Shown here: positions 5,945 through 14,319 of the stretch, one piece after another | Layout of the letters: each line of letters begins with the position of its first letter | Position numbering within the stretch: the stretch's first letter is position 1 | From: JAKFWI01 sp050246435 | GTDB lineage: Bacteria > Pseudomonadota > Alphaproteobacteria > Caulobacterales > Aquidulcibacteraceae | Assembly (NCBI GenBank): GCA_050246435.1 | Contig: JBFWWB010000021.1 | Span: forward strand, 1 to 26,473 | Length of the DNA: 26,473 bases | Direction: 5' to 3' | The notes under the pieces: model-generated | Seen by the model: the letters and a program-made list of their open reading frames with translations, nothing else | The model's database searches: none | Told to the model about the DNA's origin: nothing | Program-made: the position numbers and the translations under genes

Positions 5945-6727
5945 TTACTGGCCGCGCCAGACGGGTGGACGCTTCTCCGCGAACGCGCGCGCGCCCTCCT
6001 TGGTGTCTTCCGAATTCCGCCATGTGCGATAAACGGCGCTCTCGCTCTGGCCCTTGATCGCGGCTTCCAGGCTTGGCGCGGCGAGCCCGCGCATGGCGGC
6101 TTCCTTCGAAGCGCTGAGCGCCAGCGGCGCACCGCGTAAAATTTTTGCGCACCATCGCGCGACAGATTCATCCAGCGCTTCCGGCGCCGTCACCTCGTTC
6201 AGCAGACCCGCCGCGTAAGCCTCGGCCGCGGAAATACGCGCGGAGCTGAGGATGTAGCCCATCGCCCGCTTCATCCCGATCTGGCGCACCAGGCGATGCA
6301 CGCCGCCGCCCACCGCCATTGAGCCGATCAGCGGCTCGGGAAGACCGAAGCTGGAATCCTCCGTCGCGATGATAAGATCGCACGCGAGCGCAATTTCGAA
6401 GCCGCCGCCGAGGCAAACCCCGCGCACCGCTGCGATCACCGGCTTATAGAGGTCGAAACGCTCGATCAGGCCGGCATAGCCGTTCTTCGGATAGGTCGCG
6501 GAGCCGATGGCGGCGATCTCCTTCAGATCGCTGCCGGCGCAGAAGGCCCGTTCGCCCGCGCCCTGCAGCACGCAGATGCGCTGCGCCGCGTCGCCGGCGA
6601 ACACATCGAATGCTGCCTGCAACTCATCGTGCATGCGCTGGGTGACGGCGTTCATCGCCAGCGGACGATTGAGCGTGATGTGGGTTACGCTGTCGCGCTG
6701 GGCGACGAGGATGGTTTCATACGGCAT
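5945..6727 (-). CDS. Enoyl-CoA hydratase (crotonase family), 260 aa
   Basis: Second crotonase of the window, not closely similar to the one at 2490. It has ITLNRPLAMNAV (17-28), oxyanion segment FCAGSDLKEI (62-71), and both catalytic glutamates: Glu111 in CLGGGFEIALACD and Glu131 in FGLPEPLIG. It should therefore be a true enoyl-CoA hydratase or a dehydratase of the carnitinyl-CoA type. The C-terminus TKEGARAFAEKRPPVWRGQ is typical of the family. An in-frame ATG 48 bases upstream exists, but the chosen start at 6727 has GGGAGG at the right distance and matches family N-termini. It lies 66 bp downstream of the EF-G-like gene on the same strand. Confidence 0.92.
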   Translation of the reverse strand: MPYETILVAQRDSVTHITLNRPLAMNAVTQRMHDELQAAFDVFAGDAAQRICVLQGAGERAFCAGSDLKEIAAIGSATYPKNGYAGLIERFDLYKPVIAAVRGVCLGGGFEIALACDLIIATEDSSFGLPEPLIGSMAVGGGVHRLVRQIGMKRAMGYILSSARISAAEAYAAGLLNEVTAPEALDESVARWCAKILRGAPLALSASKEAAMRGLAAPSLEAAIKGQSESAVYRTWRNSEDTKEGARAFAEKRPPVWRGQ

Positions 6728-6793
6728 GCGGGCGCCTCCCGGGAGCCGCCGCCAGCTAAGGCGAACGGCGACCAAGGTTCAAGCGCAGGAGGG

Positions 6794-8785
6794 CTACGCC
6801 GCTGGCTGTGCGGCGCGCCGCGCATCCGCCGCGCGCCGGCCGGTCATCTCGACCATGTGGCTGAAGCGGGCGGTGAACGTCGCGAGCCCTTGCGTCAAGG
6901 AGCGGAGCTCGATGATGAAATCGTGCCGCTCGGCGTGAGGAAGATAGATTTCGATCTTGTCCCAACCGGGCCATTCCGCGCGTGGCTCGAAGCCGAGGAT
7001 CTGCCCGTTGCGCGCCGACACCGCCGAATTGATTTTCGGCGTGCCCCAGGCGGGGGTGAACACCGTCAGCGCGTCGATCGGCTCCAACGGGGCGGGATCG
7101 CACGCCGCCAGCCCCTCGCTCATCGCGATGCGGCCTGCCGTGCGGAACGCCAGCTCCGAGGAATCCACGCTGTGGAACGCGCCATCGAACAAGGTGACGG
7201 CGACATCGACGACGGGGAAGCCCAGCGGGCCCGCCTCCATCGCGTCGCGCACGCCTTGCTCCACCGCCGGTATCCACTGGCGCGGCACCACGCCGCCGGC
7301 GATGCGGTCCTCGAAACGGAAGCCCTCGCCGCGCGCCAGCGGGCGGATTTCAATCGCCACGTCGGCGAATTGGCCGTGCCCGCCCGTCTGTTTCTTGTGG
7401 CGGCCGCGCTGGGTCGCGCCCTTGCGGATCGTTTCCTTGTAGGGCGTAGCCGGCAGCAGCGATTTCACGTCCACCGCGAAGCGTTTGCGCAGTTTCTCCA
7501 GCACCAGGCGCAGGTGCGGCTCGCCCTGACCGCGCAGCAGGATTTCGTGCGTTTCGGCATTGTGCAGCACGCTCAAGCCGGGGTCTTCCTCGCCGAGCTT
7601 GGCCAGCGCGCCGGAGAGGCGCACGTCGTCCTTGCGGTCGGTGGTGGCGATGGCGCGCTCATACACGGGGAAGCGCTCCGGCGGCGCCGCGCGCGCATGG
7701 GCGCCGCCGCCGGCGGCCAGCACGTCGCCCGCCGCGACCGGATCGATTTTGCCGATGGCGGCGATCTCGCCCAGCGCGGCTTCGCTGATCTTCTTGCCGG
7801 CGATGGAGAAAAGCGCGCCCGCGCGCGCCCGCGATCCATCGCTCAAGGTGAGTTCGCTCGCCTCGGTGAGCGGGCCTGCGAGCACACGGGCGTAAGCGAG
7901 TTTGCCCGCCTGGCCGGCATGGGAAATCTTCAGCACATAGACGCCGGGCGTTTCGAGGCCGAGACGGGCGGCGGCGACCTCCGGGCCGGGCGTGTCGTGG
8001 CGCAGCGCTTTCAGCAGCCGGCGCAGGCCGAAGCCCTGCGCGGCGCTGCCGAAGAACACCGGGGTGATCAACCCCTCGCGCGTTTCGCGCACGAGATCGG
8101 CGAACACCGTGTCCTGGCTGGGAACGGCGTCGCTCAGCAATTGCTCCATGAGCGCGTCGTCGTAATCGGCGAGCTGTTCCAGCAGGTGGAAGCGGGCCTG
8201 GGTTTCCTGCTCGACGAGATCGGCAGGAATATCGATGCGCTGGGAAGGCTGGCCGGGGCGGTAGACATAGGCGCGCTCCAGCGCGAGGTCGACGAAGCCG
8301 TGGGCCTTGTCGTCCCGCCAGATCGGGATCTGGCGCGCCACCAGCGGGGCGCGGCTGATCATTTGGAAAGCGTCCAGCAGATCGAGGATCCGGCCCTCGG
8401 CCTGGTCCACCTTGTTGATCAGCAGCACATGGGGAACCCCCTGGCGCTCCAGCTCATGCAGATAGGGCTGGGCCAGATCGGCGCGGTCGGGATCGGGATC
8501 GGCGACGACGATGGCGAGGTCGGCCGCGGGCAGCGCATAATCGGCGTCGGCGGCGAAATCGGCGCTGCCGGGCGCATCGATCATCACATAGCGATCACCC
8601 ATGAAATCAAAGGCGGAAAGCCCGGTTTCTACGGACTGGCCCGGCGCCTGAGCCGGGGTCACCGGCTTGCCGGCGGCGGCCTCGGCCAAGGCATGGACGA
8701 GCGCCGTCTTGCCGGCGCCGGCCGGGCCGGTCACCGCGATGACGCGGACAATGCTGCTGGCGGTCCTGGGATTGTTCGCAGCCAC
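6794..8785 (-). CDS. Elongation factor G-like translational GTPase paralogue, 663 aa
   Basis: EF-G-fold GTPase related to FusA but distinct from the housekeeping factor, shorter by about 30 residues. G1 is GPAGAGKT (20-27), G3 is DAPGS (70-74), G4 is NKVD (124-127). EF-G domain II, III and IV/V features follow, including GHGQFADVAIEI and the late VEMTGRR stretch. The catalytic His that follows DTPG in EF-G/EF-Tu is Ser here (DAPGSADF), and switch I is shortened. This DxPGS variant is, as I recall, typical of an alphaproteobacterial EF-G-like family of unknown role, so it is not a random lesion. It sits among acyl-CoA genes, 91 bp after the ligase gene. Intrinsic GTP hydrolysis is probably slow. 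Confidence 0.9.
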   Translation of the reverse strand: MAANNPRTASSIVRVIAVTGPAGAGKTALVHALAEAAAGKPVTPAQAPGQSVETGLSAFDFMGDRYVMIDAPGSADFAADADYALPAADLAIVVADPDPDRADLAQPYLHELERQGVPHVLLINKVDQAEGRILDLLDAFQMISRAPLVARQIPIWRDDKAHGFVDLALERAYVYRPGQPSQRIDIPADLVEQETQARFHLLEQLADYDDALMEQLLSDAVPSQDTVFADLVRETREGLITPVFFGSAAQGFGLRRLLKALRHDTPGPEVAAARLGLETPGVYVLKISHAGQAGKLAYARVLAGPLTEASELTLSDGSRARAGALFSIAGKKISEAALGEIAAIGKIDPVAAGDVLAAGGGAHARAAPPERFPVYERAIATTDRKDDVRLSGALAKLGEEDPGLSVLHNAETHEILLRGQGEPHLRLVLEKLRKRFAVDVKSLLPATPYKETIRKGATQRGRHKKQTGGHGQFADVAIEIRPLARGEGFRFEDRIAGGVVPRQWIPAVEQGVRDAMEAGPLGFPVVDVAVTLFDGAFHSVDSSELAFRTAGRIAMSEGLAACDPAPLEPIDALTVFTPAWGTPKINSAVSARNGQILGFEPRAEWPGWDKIEIYLPHAERHDFIIELRSLTQGLATFTARFSHMVEMTGRRAADARRAAQPAA

Positions 8786-8876
8786 ATGCGCCTCCCGTTT
8801 TTGGGGCGCCTGCGGCGGCGCCGCTTGGAAGGCGATGTTTCACCCGTTGCGGCCCGTGCGCAAGCCGGCAGCGGCG

Positions 8877-10289
8877 TTAACGTGCGAACACGTTCGCGTA
8901 GGTCTCGCGCAGAAGATTTTTCTGCACCTTGCCCATCGCGTTGCGCGGCAAGACGTCGACGAAGAACACCCGCTTCGGCGTCTTGAAGGCCGCCAGCCGC
9001 GCCCGGCAGGCCGCGATCAGGGCGGCCTCGCCAGCCGCATCGCCGCCCTCGATCACCGCCACCACGCCTTCGCCGAAATCGGGATGAGCCACACCGATCA
9101 CCGCGCTTTCGCCCACGCCGGGCAGCGCATCGAGCACCAGTTCGATCTCCTTCGGATAAACGTTGTAGCCGCCGGAGATGATGAGGTCTTTTGCGCGCCC
9201 GGAAATCCACACGCGCCCGTCACCGTCCTGGCGGGCGACGTCGCCGGTGATGAAATAACCGTCCGGGGTGAATTCCTCGGCCGTCTTCTCTGGCATGCGC
9301 CAATAGCCGGAAAAGACGCTCGGCCCCTTGATCTGAATGACGCCGGTCTCCTCGCCGCCGCCGATGCGCAGATCGACGCCCGGCAGCGGATAGCCGACGC
9401 TGCCGGGAAGGCGCACGCCATGAAGCGGATTGGTGGTGATGATGACGGCTTCGCTCATGCCGTAGCGTTCGAGGATGCGTTTGCCGGTGCGCGCCTCGAA
9501 TTCCGCGAAGGTGGATTCCAGCAGCGGCGCGGAGCCGGAAATGAACACGCGCACATTCGCTGCCGCCTCGCGCGTGAAGGCAGGATTGGCGAGCAGGCGC
9601 GTGTAGAAGGTGGGCACGCCCATCATCGCGGTGGCGCGCGGCAGCGCTGCGATCACCTGCGCTTCGTCGAACCGGTCGAACCACAGCATCGGCGCACCGC
9701 CGAGAAACGCACAATGCAGCGCGACGAACAGGCCGTGGACATGGAAGATCGGCAGCGCGTGCAGCAGCACGTCGTTCGTCGAGAAGCCCCAGGCCTCATA
9801 CAGCGCGCGCGCGTTCGCTTCGAGATTGCCATGGCTCAGCATCGCGCCTTTGGAGCGCCCGGTGGTGCCGCTGGTGTAGATCAGCACGGCCAGATCGTCT
9901 GCGCTGCGCGCGGCGCTATCTCCCAGCGGCGTGAGGCCGGCGGCTTCGCGCGCCAGCGCCTTCGCATCCTGCACGAACAGCGCGGGCTCGGCGTCGGTGC
10001 GGAAATATGCGATCTCGGCGGCGGTGTAGGCGGTGTTGAGCGGCGCGAATACTGCGCCCGCTTTCAACGTCGCGAGATAGAGCATCACCGCTTCCGGCGA
10101 TTTCGCCGTCTGCGTCAACACGCGGTCGCCCGGCTTGACGCCGCGCTCCACGAGGAGCCGTGCGAGGCGGCCTGCGCCATCGGCGAGCGCCCCGTACGAG
10201 ATGGCCGAACCGTCGGTGAGCAGGAAGCAAGGGCGGTTTGCATCGGCGGGAAAGCCGCGCGCCAGGGCGTCATAGAGGTTGGCGTTCAT
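8877..10289 (-). CDS. matB: Malonyl-CoA synthetase-like acyl-CoA synthetase (ANL family), 470 aa
   Basis: ATP-dependent acid-CoA ligase that forms an acyl-adenylate then the CoA thioester. The A3 motif is YTSGTTGRSKGAML (138-151), A5 is ERYGMSEAV, A7/A8 is GYFITGDVARQDGDG with SGRAKDLIISGGYNVYP, and the catalytic Lys lies in the C-terminal PRNAMGKVQK. The start MNANLYDALARG and the RLPGSVGYPLPGV loop after the A5 motif resemble MatB, so malonate or a methyl-branched malonate is the best guess for substrate. An in-frame ATG lies six codons upstream (10307); I prefer 10289 by family N-terminus, although neither has a strong ribosome-binding site. It heads the leftward run of acyl-CoA genes and diverges from deoA. 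Confidence 0.82.
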   Translation of the reverse strand: MNANLYDALARGFPADANRPCFLLTDGSAISYGALADGAGRLARLLVERGVKPGDRVLTQTAKSPEAVMLYLATLKAGAVFAPLNTAYTAAEIAYFRTDAEPALFVQDAKALAREAAGLTPLGDSAARSADDLAVLIYTSGTTGRSKGAMLSHGNLEANARALYEAWGFSTNDVLLHALPIFHVHGLFVALHCAFLGGAPMLWFDRFDEAQVIAALPRATAMMGVPTFYTRLLANPAFTREAAANVRVFISGSAPLLESTFAEFEARTGKRILERYGMSEAVIITTNPLHGVRLPGSVGYPLPGVDLRIGGGEETGVIQIKGPSVFSGYWRMPEKTAEEFTPDGYFITGDVARQDGDGRVWISGRAKDLIISGGYNVYPKEIELVLDALPGVGESAVIGVAHPDFGEGVVAVIEGGDAAGEAALIAACRARLAAFKTPKRVFFVDVLPRNAMGKVQKNLLRETYANVFAR

Positions 10290-10354
10290 CGCTGCGCGCC
10301 ATTGCACAGCGGCGCGGTGTTTTCAATCGCGCCGCGCCGGCGCTATGAGGGCGC

Positions 10355-11665
10355 ATGCTTTTTCAGGACGTAATCTACAAAAAACGCGAGGGCCACGCGC
10401 TGGACGGCGCTGAAATCGAGGCGTTCGCGCAAGGCCTGGCGGACGGCAGCCTCCCGGCGGAGCAGGCCTCCGCGCTGGCGATGGCGATCTTTTTCCGCGG
10501 CATGACGGCGGCCGAGGCCGGCGTGCTTACCGCCGCGATGGCGCGGACGGGTGCGGTGCTCGAATGGCGCGATCTGCCCGGCCCGGTCGTGGACAAGCAC
10601 TCCACCGGCGGCGTGGGCGACAAGGTGAGCCTGATGCTGGCCCCCATCGCGGCGGCGTGCGGCTGTTTCGTTCCGATGATCTCCGGGCGCGGCCTGGGCC
10701 ACACCGGCGGCACGCTCGACAAGATGGAGGCCATCCCGGGCTACAACGCGACGCCGGATCTCGACGCCTTCCGCAAGGTTGTGCGTGAGGTGGGCTGCGC
10801 GATCATCGGGCAGACGGGCGATCTGGCCCCGGCGGATCGCCGCCTCTACGCGATCCGCGACGTGACGGCGACGGTGGAATCCATTCCGCTGATCACCGCT
10901 TCCATTCTCTCAAAGAAGATCGCCGCCGGGTTGAGCGCGCTGGTGATGGACGTGAAGACCGGCAGCGGCGCCTTCATGCCGGCGCGCCCGCAGGCCGAAG
11001 CGCTGGCGCGCAGCCTGATCGATACCGGCGCCGCAGCAGGTCTGCCGATTCGCGCGCTCATCACCGACATGGATCAGCCGCTGGGCTTTTCCGCCGGCAA
11101 CGCGCTCGAAACGGCCGAAGCGATCGCCTATTTGCGCAACGACAAGCGTGAGGCGCGCCTCGATGCGGTGGTGTTGGCGCTGGCGGCTGAAATGCTGGTG
11201 CTTGGCGGGATCGAAAAGGATGCGCCCGCCGCCCGCGCCCGCGCCGTCGCGGCGCTGGAAAGCGGACGCGCGGGCGAAGTGTTCGCGCGCATGACGGCCG
11301 AACTCGGCGGTCCAGCCGACATCGTCGAGCGCGCAGGCGAGCGTCTGGCGCAGGCGCCGGTCGTGATCGCCGTGCATCCCGCTCGCGCGGGCTTCGTCGA
11401 AGTCGTGGATACGCGCGCGATCGGGCTGGCGATCATCGAATTGGGCGGCGGACGGCGGAAAACCGAAGACCGCATCGATTTCGCCGTGGGCTTTGCGGAT
11501 TTCGCGCCGATCGGCGCAGCGGTGGGGCCGGATCGGCCGCTGGCGTTCGCGCATGCGCGCAGCGAGAATGCGGCGGAGGTTGCAGCCGCGGCGCTGCGCG
11601 CGGCGTATCGCATTGGCAATGCGCCCTCGGCGCCCGCGCCCGCGGTGATCGCAGCGCTCGGCTAA
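10355..11665 (+). CDS. deoA: Thymidine phosphorylase, 436 aa
   Basis: Nucleoside salvage enzyme that splits thymidine with phosphate to thymine and 2-deoxyribose-1-phosphate; cytoplasmic homodimer. The phosphate-binding KHSTGGVGDK is at 81-90, and the family signature SGRGLGHTGGTLDKMEAI runs at 110-127. SILSKKIAAGLSALVMDVKTGSGAF marks the active-site helix region further on. Length matches E. coli DeoA (440). The N-terminus FQDVIYKKREGHALDGAEI is typical. The ATG at 10355 has GAGGG about five bases upstream. Its last four bases overlap the end of the convergent coiled-coil gene. It could also act on other pyrimidine nucleosides. Confidence 0.95.
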   Translation: MLFQDVIYKKREGHALDGAEIEAFAQGLADGSLPAEQASALAMAIFFRGMTAAEAGVLTAAMARTGAVLEWRDLPGPVVDKHSTGGVGDKVSLMLAPIAAACGCFVPMISGRGLGHTGGTLDKMEAIPGYNATPDLDAFRKVVREVGCAIIGQTGDLAPADRRLYAIRDVTATVESIPLITASILSKKIAAGLSALVMDVKTGSGAFMPARPQAEALARSLIDTGAAAGLPIRALITDMDQPLGFSAGNALETAEAIAYLRNDKREARLDAVVLALAAEMLVLGGIEKDAPAARARAVAALESGRAGEVFARMTAELGGPADIVERAGERLAQAPVVIAVHPARAGFVEVVDTRAIGLAIIELGGGRRKTEDRIDFAVGFADFAPIGAAVGPDRPLAFAHARSENAAEVAAAALRAAYRIGNAPSAPAPAVIAALG

Positions 11666-13383
11666 GCGCGCTCGGCGATGTGTTCGCGCGCCAGCCGCGC
11701 GGCCTGCGCCACCCAATTGTCCCGATAGACGACCGAACCCGCATCCGGCGCGTTGGCGACCAGCCACGCGACGCCCGGAATATCGAGTGAGGCGATCTGC
11801 CAGTAGTGATAGACGCCCTGCGCGTTCAACCATTCCTCCTGGCGCGCGCCCAGCCCCCGGATGGCCTGCAGATCGTCGGGCGCGCCGCGCGGGCTGCGCA
11901 GCGCCGGCGGGCGTAGGCCCGCGCCGGCCACGCTCAGCGCGTCCTCCAATTCCTCCGCGCTCATTGAGGCCGCACGCGAGGGGATCACCACGACATTGCC
12001 GGCCCGCGCACTGGAGGCGGGCGCCGGGCGTGCGCGCAGCGCTTCGATCGCGCGGGCCGCCTCGTCGCGCCACTGCTCGATGCTGGAAAGGTGCGCTTTC
12101 AACTCTTCCACCTGGCGCAGCGCCGCTTCACGTTGGGCCTCGTATTCCTCGGCTTGGCGCATCGCGCGGTCGACCTCGGCGCGCGACGGCGCAGCGGCGA
12201 GCGCGGCGCGCAAGCGGGCGGCCTCGGCCTCGGCTTCCTGGCGGCGCAGAAGCGCTGCGTCGCGCTCACTTTCCACCTGGCGGCGCCGCGCGAGCGCCGC
12301 ATCGCGCTCGGCCTCGATCTCGCGGCGTCGTGCGAGCGCCTCGTCGCGCTCTTGATGCACCAGCGGCAGCACATCGAGCCCCGCGGCTTTCTCGCGCAGC
12401 GCCGCCTGCTCCAGCTCCAGCGCTTGCTTCGCGGCGATCGCGTCGTCGCGTTCACGGCGCATGGCGTCGGCGTTCAGCAGCATGGCGAGCTGCGTGCGCG
12501 CATGATCGAGATCGCCGGCGAGGCGCACGCAGTCGGCGGCGCTGGCGGCGGCGTCGCGGCGCAGGCGGTCGAGTTCGCCGGCGGGCGCTGCGCCCGCCAG
12601 CTGCGTGCGCAGCGCGGCGTTTTCCGTTTCGAGCGCGCGTTTCTCTACGATCGCCGCATCGCGCGCCTGGCGCAAAGCGTCCAGATCGGTGAAGCGCTGC
12701 AGCTGCGCGCGGGTTTCTTCGAGCGCTTTCGCCGCGGCGTCGCGTTCGGCGCGCAGGGCTTCGAGTTCGGCGGGCGGGGCGGCCGGCTGGGCGCGCAGGG
12801 TTTCCAGCTCGCCTTGCACGCGCGCGAGTTCGCCGTCCGCTGCGGTTTTCGCGGCCAGCGCCGCATCGCGTTCGCCGGTGAGTTGGGCGCGCAGACTTTC
12901 GGCCTCCTGCAGCGCCTGGGCGCGTTGGCCGGTCAATTCCTCGATCTGCTGGCGCAAGCGGTCGAGATCGCCTTGCGCGGGCGCCTGCGCCAAGCGCGCA
13001 TTGACGGCGGCGAGCTGGCTTTCCAGCGCGGAACGCACAGTCAGGGTTTCGCGGCGATGGCGCTCGACGTCGGCCAAGGTGGGCGCCGCCGCCAGGCGCG
13101 CCTTCAGGTCGTCGATCTGGCGCTCGGCCTGTATTTTCTGATTGGCCAATTCATCGGCCTGCTGGCGCACCCGCACCAGATCGCCGGGATTGGGCGCAGC
13201 CTTCAGCGCTTCGCGCAGCTGGTTCACTTCGCTAGTCAGCCGCTCCTTCGCGTCGACCGCCAGATCGCGCGCGGCGGTGAGCGCCGGCACGCCCGCAAAG
13301 CGCCGCCCGGATGACCATCCCGTGACGAAGCCGATCACCGCCGCCGCGAGCAGGAAGAAGATGATCTGGGAGATCAGATACAT
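11662..13383 (-). CDS. Membrane-anchored coiled-coil protein with C-terminal helix-hairpin-helix-like domain, 573 aa
   Basis: The protein begins with one membrane helix (about residues 3-22, LISQIIFFLLAAAVIGFVTG). A very long heptad-rich coiled coil of roughly 400 residues follows, full of Arg, Glu, Ala and Leu with repeated ERDAAL-like units. The C-terminal 70 residues (DDLQAIRGLGARQEEWLNAQ onwards, then YHYWQIASLDIPGVAWL) match the helix-hairpin-helix-like domain seen in COG3743-type proteins, which in many Alphaproteobacteria end small membrane or NuoE-like proteins. It is likely a scaffold or tether between the inner membrane and a cytoplasmic partner; a nucleic-acid role is possible. It lies 18 bp after the OmpA-like gene, so they are probably one operon. 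Confidence 0.8.
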   Translation of the reverse strand: MYLISQIIFFLLAAAVIGFVTGWSSGRRFAGVPALTAARDLAVDAKERLTSEVNQLREALKAAPNPGDLVRVRQQADELANQKIQAERQIDDLKARLAAAPTLADVERHRRETLTVRSALESQLAAVNARLAQAPAQGDLDRLRQQIEELTGQRAQALQEAESLRAQLTGERDAALAAKTAADGELARVQGELETLRAQPAAPPAELEALRAERDAAAKALEETRAQLQRFTDLDALRQARDAAIVEKRALETENAALRTQLAGAAPAGELDRLRRDAAASAADCVRLAGDLDHARTQLAMLLNADAMRRERDDAIAAKQALELEQAALREKAAGLDVLPLVHQERDEALARRREIEAERDAALARRRQVESERDAALLRRQEAEAEAARLRAALAAAPSRAEVDRAMRQAEEYEAQREAALRQVEELKAHLSSIEQWRDEAARAIEALRARPAPASSARAGNVVVIPSRAASMSAEELEDALSVAGAGLRPPALRSPRGAPDDLQAIRGLGARQEEWLNAQGVYHYWQIASLDIPGVAWLVANAPDAGSVVYRDNWVAQAARLAREHIAERA

Positions 13384-13401
13384 GGCGGCGTCTTCCTCGG
13401 T

Positions 13402-14193
13402 TCAGGACTCGGATACTTCGAACGTGATGCGACGGTTGCGCGCGTCGGCGGCGGCGCCGCGCGCCGCCGTCACCGGTTTGTCAGCGCCGTAGCCAACGGC
13501 GCTGAAGCGCTGCGCCGGCGCGCCCTGGCGCACAAGATAATCGATCACGGCTTGGGCGCGTTGTTCGCTCAGGATGCGGTTGTGCGCGGGATCGCCGCGA
13601 TTATCGGTGTGGCCGCCGACCCTCACCTTGAACGCCCCGCATTGGCGCGCGACGGCGGCCAATTGGTTGAGCTGCGCATAGGAGCGCGGCTGGATCACAT
13701 GACTGTCGAAGCGGAAGAGGATTTCGCCGGCCCCAAGCGCTGCGTCATACAATTGCTGGCATTGCACCACCGGTGCGGGCGCGCCGGGGCGCAAGGCGCC
13801 AGCGATCGAGGTGGGAGCCGCGGGCGCGGCGGGCGCGGCCGCGGCCGGCGCGGTCGGCGCGCTTTGCGTTGGGCGCAATTCCAGGAACACGCCGGGAAAT
13901 CCCTTGTACCGCGCAAGCGTGCGCTCCAGTCGCCGGTTCACGTCGCCTGCGGCGTCCGGATCGGGCGGCGCGCCATACACTTGCGCCACCGTTTCGCGCA
14001 CGGAGACCTTCGCCCAGGCGGTGTCGGGATCGCCGGCGAGCGCGCGCTCGGCGTCCAGGCGCACGCGCTCGCGCAGGAAAGCGGGCGAGCCGGGGCCGTC
14101 TTTGCCGCGCAGCAACGCCAGCGCGCACAGCGCGGCGAGTGCGGCCAGGCCGATCCAGATCGGCGTCATCCATGCCGGCGTGCGCAGCGTCAT
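13402..14193 (-). CDS. OmpA-family peptidoglycan-binding protein with N-terminal membrane anchor, 263 aa
   Basis: One membrane helix (about 12-29) places the rest in the periplasm. After a ~75-residue folded segment comes an Ala/Pro-rich linker (111-128), then an OmpA_C-like domain from ~150: EILFRFDSHVI, VRVGGHTDNRGD and SEQRAQAVIDYL. The conserved Asp197 (HTD) and Arg212 that hold meso-diaminopimelate in this fold are present. There is no beta-barrel, so it is an inner-membrane-anchored, wall-binding protein rather than a porin. With the downstream coiled-coil protein it would link the cell wall to the cytoplasm across the inner membrane. It diverges from the Crp-like gene. Confidence 0.88.
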   Translation of the reverse strand: MTLRTPAWMTPIWIGLAALAALCALALLRGKDGPGSPAFLRERVRLDAERALAGDPDTAWAKVSVRETVAQVYGAPPDPDAAGDVNRRLERTLARYKGFPGVFLELRPTQSAPTAPAAAAPAAPAAPTSIAGALRPGAPAPVVQCQQLYDAALGAGEILFRFDSHVIQPRSYAQLNQLAAVARQCGAFKVRVGGHTDNRGDPAHNRILSEQRAQAVIDYLVRQGAPAQRFSAVGYGADKPVTAARGAAADARNRRITFEVSES

Positions 14194-14304
14194 CCCATCC
14201 GTCGCTCGGTGCGGCCCCTCATAGCGCTAACCATGACGGCGGGGCAGACCCAGCCTTTTCGTCGCTCGCGGGAAGCCGGCTGGCGCGGCGCGGCCAGCGG
14301 CGTC

Positions 14305-14310
14305 TATAAA
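14305..14310 (+). promoter_or_regulatory. -10-like TATAAA just before the Crp-family gene
   Basis: TATAAA at 14305-14310 stands nine bases before the ATG at 14320 in otherwise GC-rich sequence. No ribosome-binding site lies between them. If it is a -10 element, the transcript would start within a few bases of the ATG and be nearly leaderless. No good -35 is seen. Confidence 0.3.
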
Positions 14311-14319
14311 ATCGGCGTA

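Noticed and set aside
6629..8986. Very long plus-strand open frame (785 codons) opposite the EF-G-like gene
   Set aside because: It is a mirror of third-position GC bias. Its translation is rich in Arg, His, Gly and Gln with no family motif, while the minus strand encodes a clear GTPase.
8667..10373. Long plus-strand open frame opposite the acyl-CoA ligase
   Set aside because: Same antisense artefact; the minus strand has all ANL-family motifs.
11900..13300. Tandem DNA repeats in the coiled-coil gene
   Set aside because: The recurrent GCATCGCGCTC-like units reflect heptad-repeat protein with biased codons, not true tandem repeats of fixed period.
12091..13314. Plus-strand open frame of ~400 codons opposite the coiled-coil gene
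   Set aside because: Repetitive composition is the complement of the Arg/Glu/Ala-rich coiled coil; no start signal and no recognisable domain.
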